Shown here piece by piece: positions 63,701 to 64,000 of a DNA stretch of 64,000 bases. Position numbers and translations under genes: made by a program. Within the stretch, counting starts at the first letter, position 1. Every line of letters begins with the position of its first letter. The DNA is from Semisulcospira habei (taxonomy: Eukaryota > Mollusca > Gastropoda > Semisulcospiridae), in assembly GCA_036245525.1 (NCBI GenBank), contig BTPG01000002.1:163271876-163335875 (forward strand). The letters run 5' to 3'. Under the pieces are notes generated by a model. The model was not told where the DNA came from. It searched no databases and worked only from the letters and a program-made list of their open reading frames with translations.

Positions 63701-64000
63701 ACCCGGGTATGGAATTCCGCACCGACCTCTACCGGCTCCTGGAGAAACGCTTCCAGAAGTTGGCGAACTTAGAGTGGCAGGTTCTCAGACGACGATGCTT
63801 CTACCAGGCATTAGCTGCAGCTTCTGGGACTGATGAACGCAGCAGCGGATCTAGTTCCCTTGAGACGTCTCTACGCCCGGTCCCCTGCTACTACGCCTCC
63901 TACGGCTCTGGCGTCTGTTGATGGCTGACCTCGACGCTCCGGTCCCGGTCTCAACCTTGACCCGTCATCACCTACGGCGCTGCGCAGATCCATCCTGGCT

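Larger units (their letters stand above)
59848..64000 (+). mobile_element. DIRS1-like retroelement, copy F (runs off the window)
   Basis: Left tip GTTTTCTCAAAACACATTACC, then GTATTACTATATGGGATTAG and a diverged inverted repeat, marking a third subfamily. ORF1 zinc ribbon (60734-60880), degenerate tandem repeats (60945-61370), a long GC-rich frameshifted region and RT remnants (63180-63700) follow. RNase H and recombinase would lie beyond the window. Confidence 0.85.

Overview
This is a eukaryotic, intron-rich and heavily transposon-loaded stretch, most likely from a marine invertebrate. A mollusc, perhaps a gastropod, is my inference from the mix of DIRS, L2-, RTE- and L1-like retroelements, TTAA palindromes and long GT/CA microsatellites; the species cannot be proved from the window. 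No bacterial, organellar, tRNA, rRNA or CRISPR feature was seen.

The one clear host gene lies on the plus strand. It is a CEP192 (SPD-2 family) centrosomal scaffold gene. I recognise 18 exons between 5296 and 59806, joined by GT-AG introns with compatible phases. The gene continues beyond both ends. Its exons encode an acidic, low-complexity N-terminal half (5296-13421, including a 2.3-kb exon), then a run of ASH/PapD-like beta-sandwich domains (14396-52266), then a serine/proline-rich stretch (57979-59806). Two exons (8835-9106 and 11092-13421) each look one base short. At least one exon is missing between 29445 and 44286, where a 500-N assembly gap (42363-42862) lies.

Almost everything else is mobile DNA in the introns. 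The dominant family is a DIRS1-like tyrosine-recombinase retroelement present at six loci: A 853-3190 (minus), B 15096-20858 (plus, near full length), C 39213-41178, E 42863-43658, D 52400-56913 (mosaic) and F 59848 to the window end. These share inverted terminal repeats, an internal complementary region that spells the circle junction, a 5' spliceosomal intron, a small Cys-rich (zinc-ribbon-like) ORF1, reverse transcriptase/RNase H and a tyrosine recombinase. In C the recombinase reading frame is still open.

Nested with them are a 4.4-kb RTE-like LINE (32362-36800, minus) carrying a SINE-like insert and a solo LTR; a Jockey-like LINE (about 36830-39212) truncated by DIRS C; L2-like and L1-like LINE fragments; a second, 2.1-kb solo-LTR-like insert (49610-51708); a Tc1-like gene split by a 3.2-kb TIR element (24431-27639); hAT-like TIR elements; and many 50-220-bp near-perfect palindromes. 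Most of the larger palindromes start TTAACCC and end GGGTTAA, which fits piggyBac-type TTAA insertion. The CEP192 introns are therefore a layered record of retroelement and palindromic-MITE invasion, while the exons keep their reading frames.
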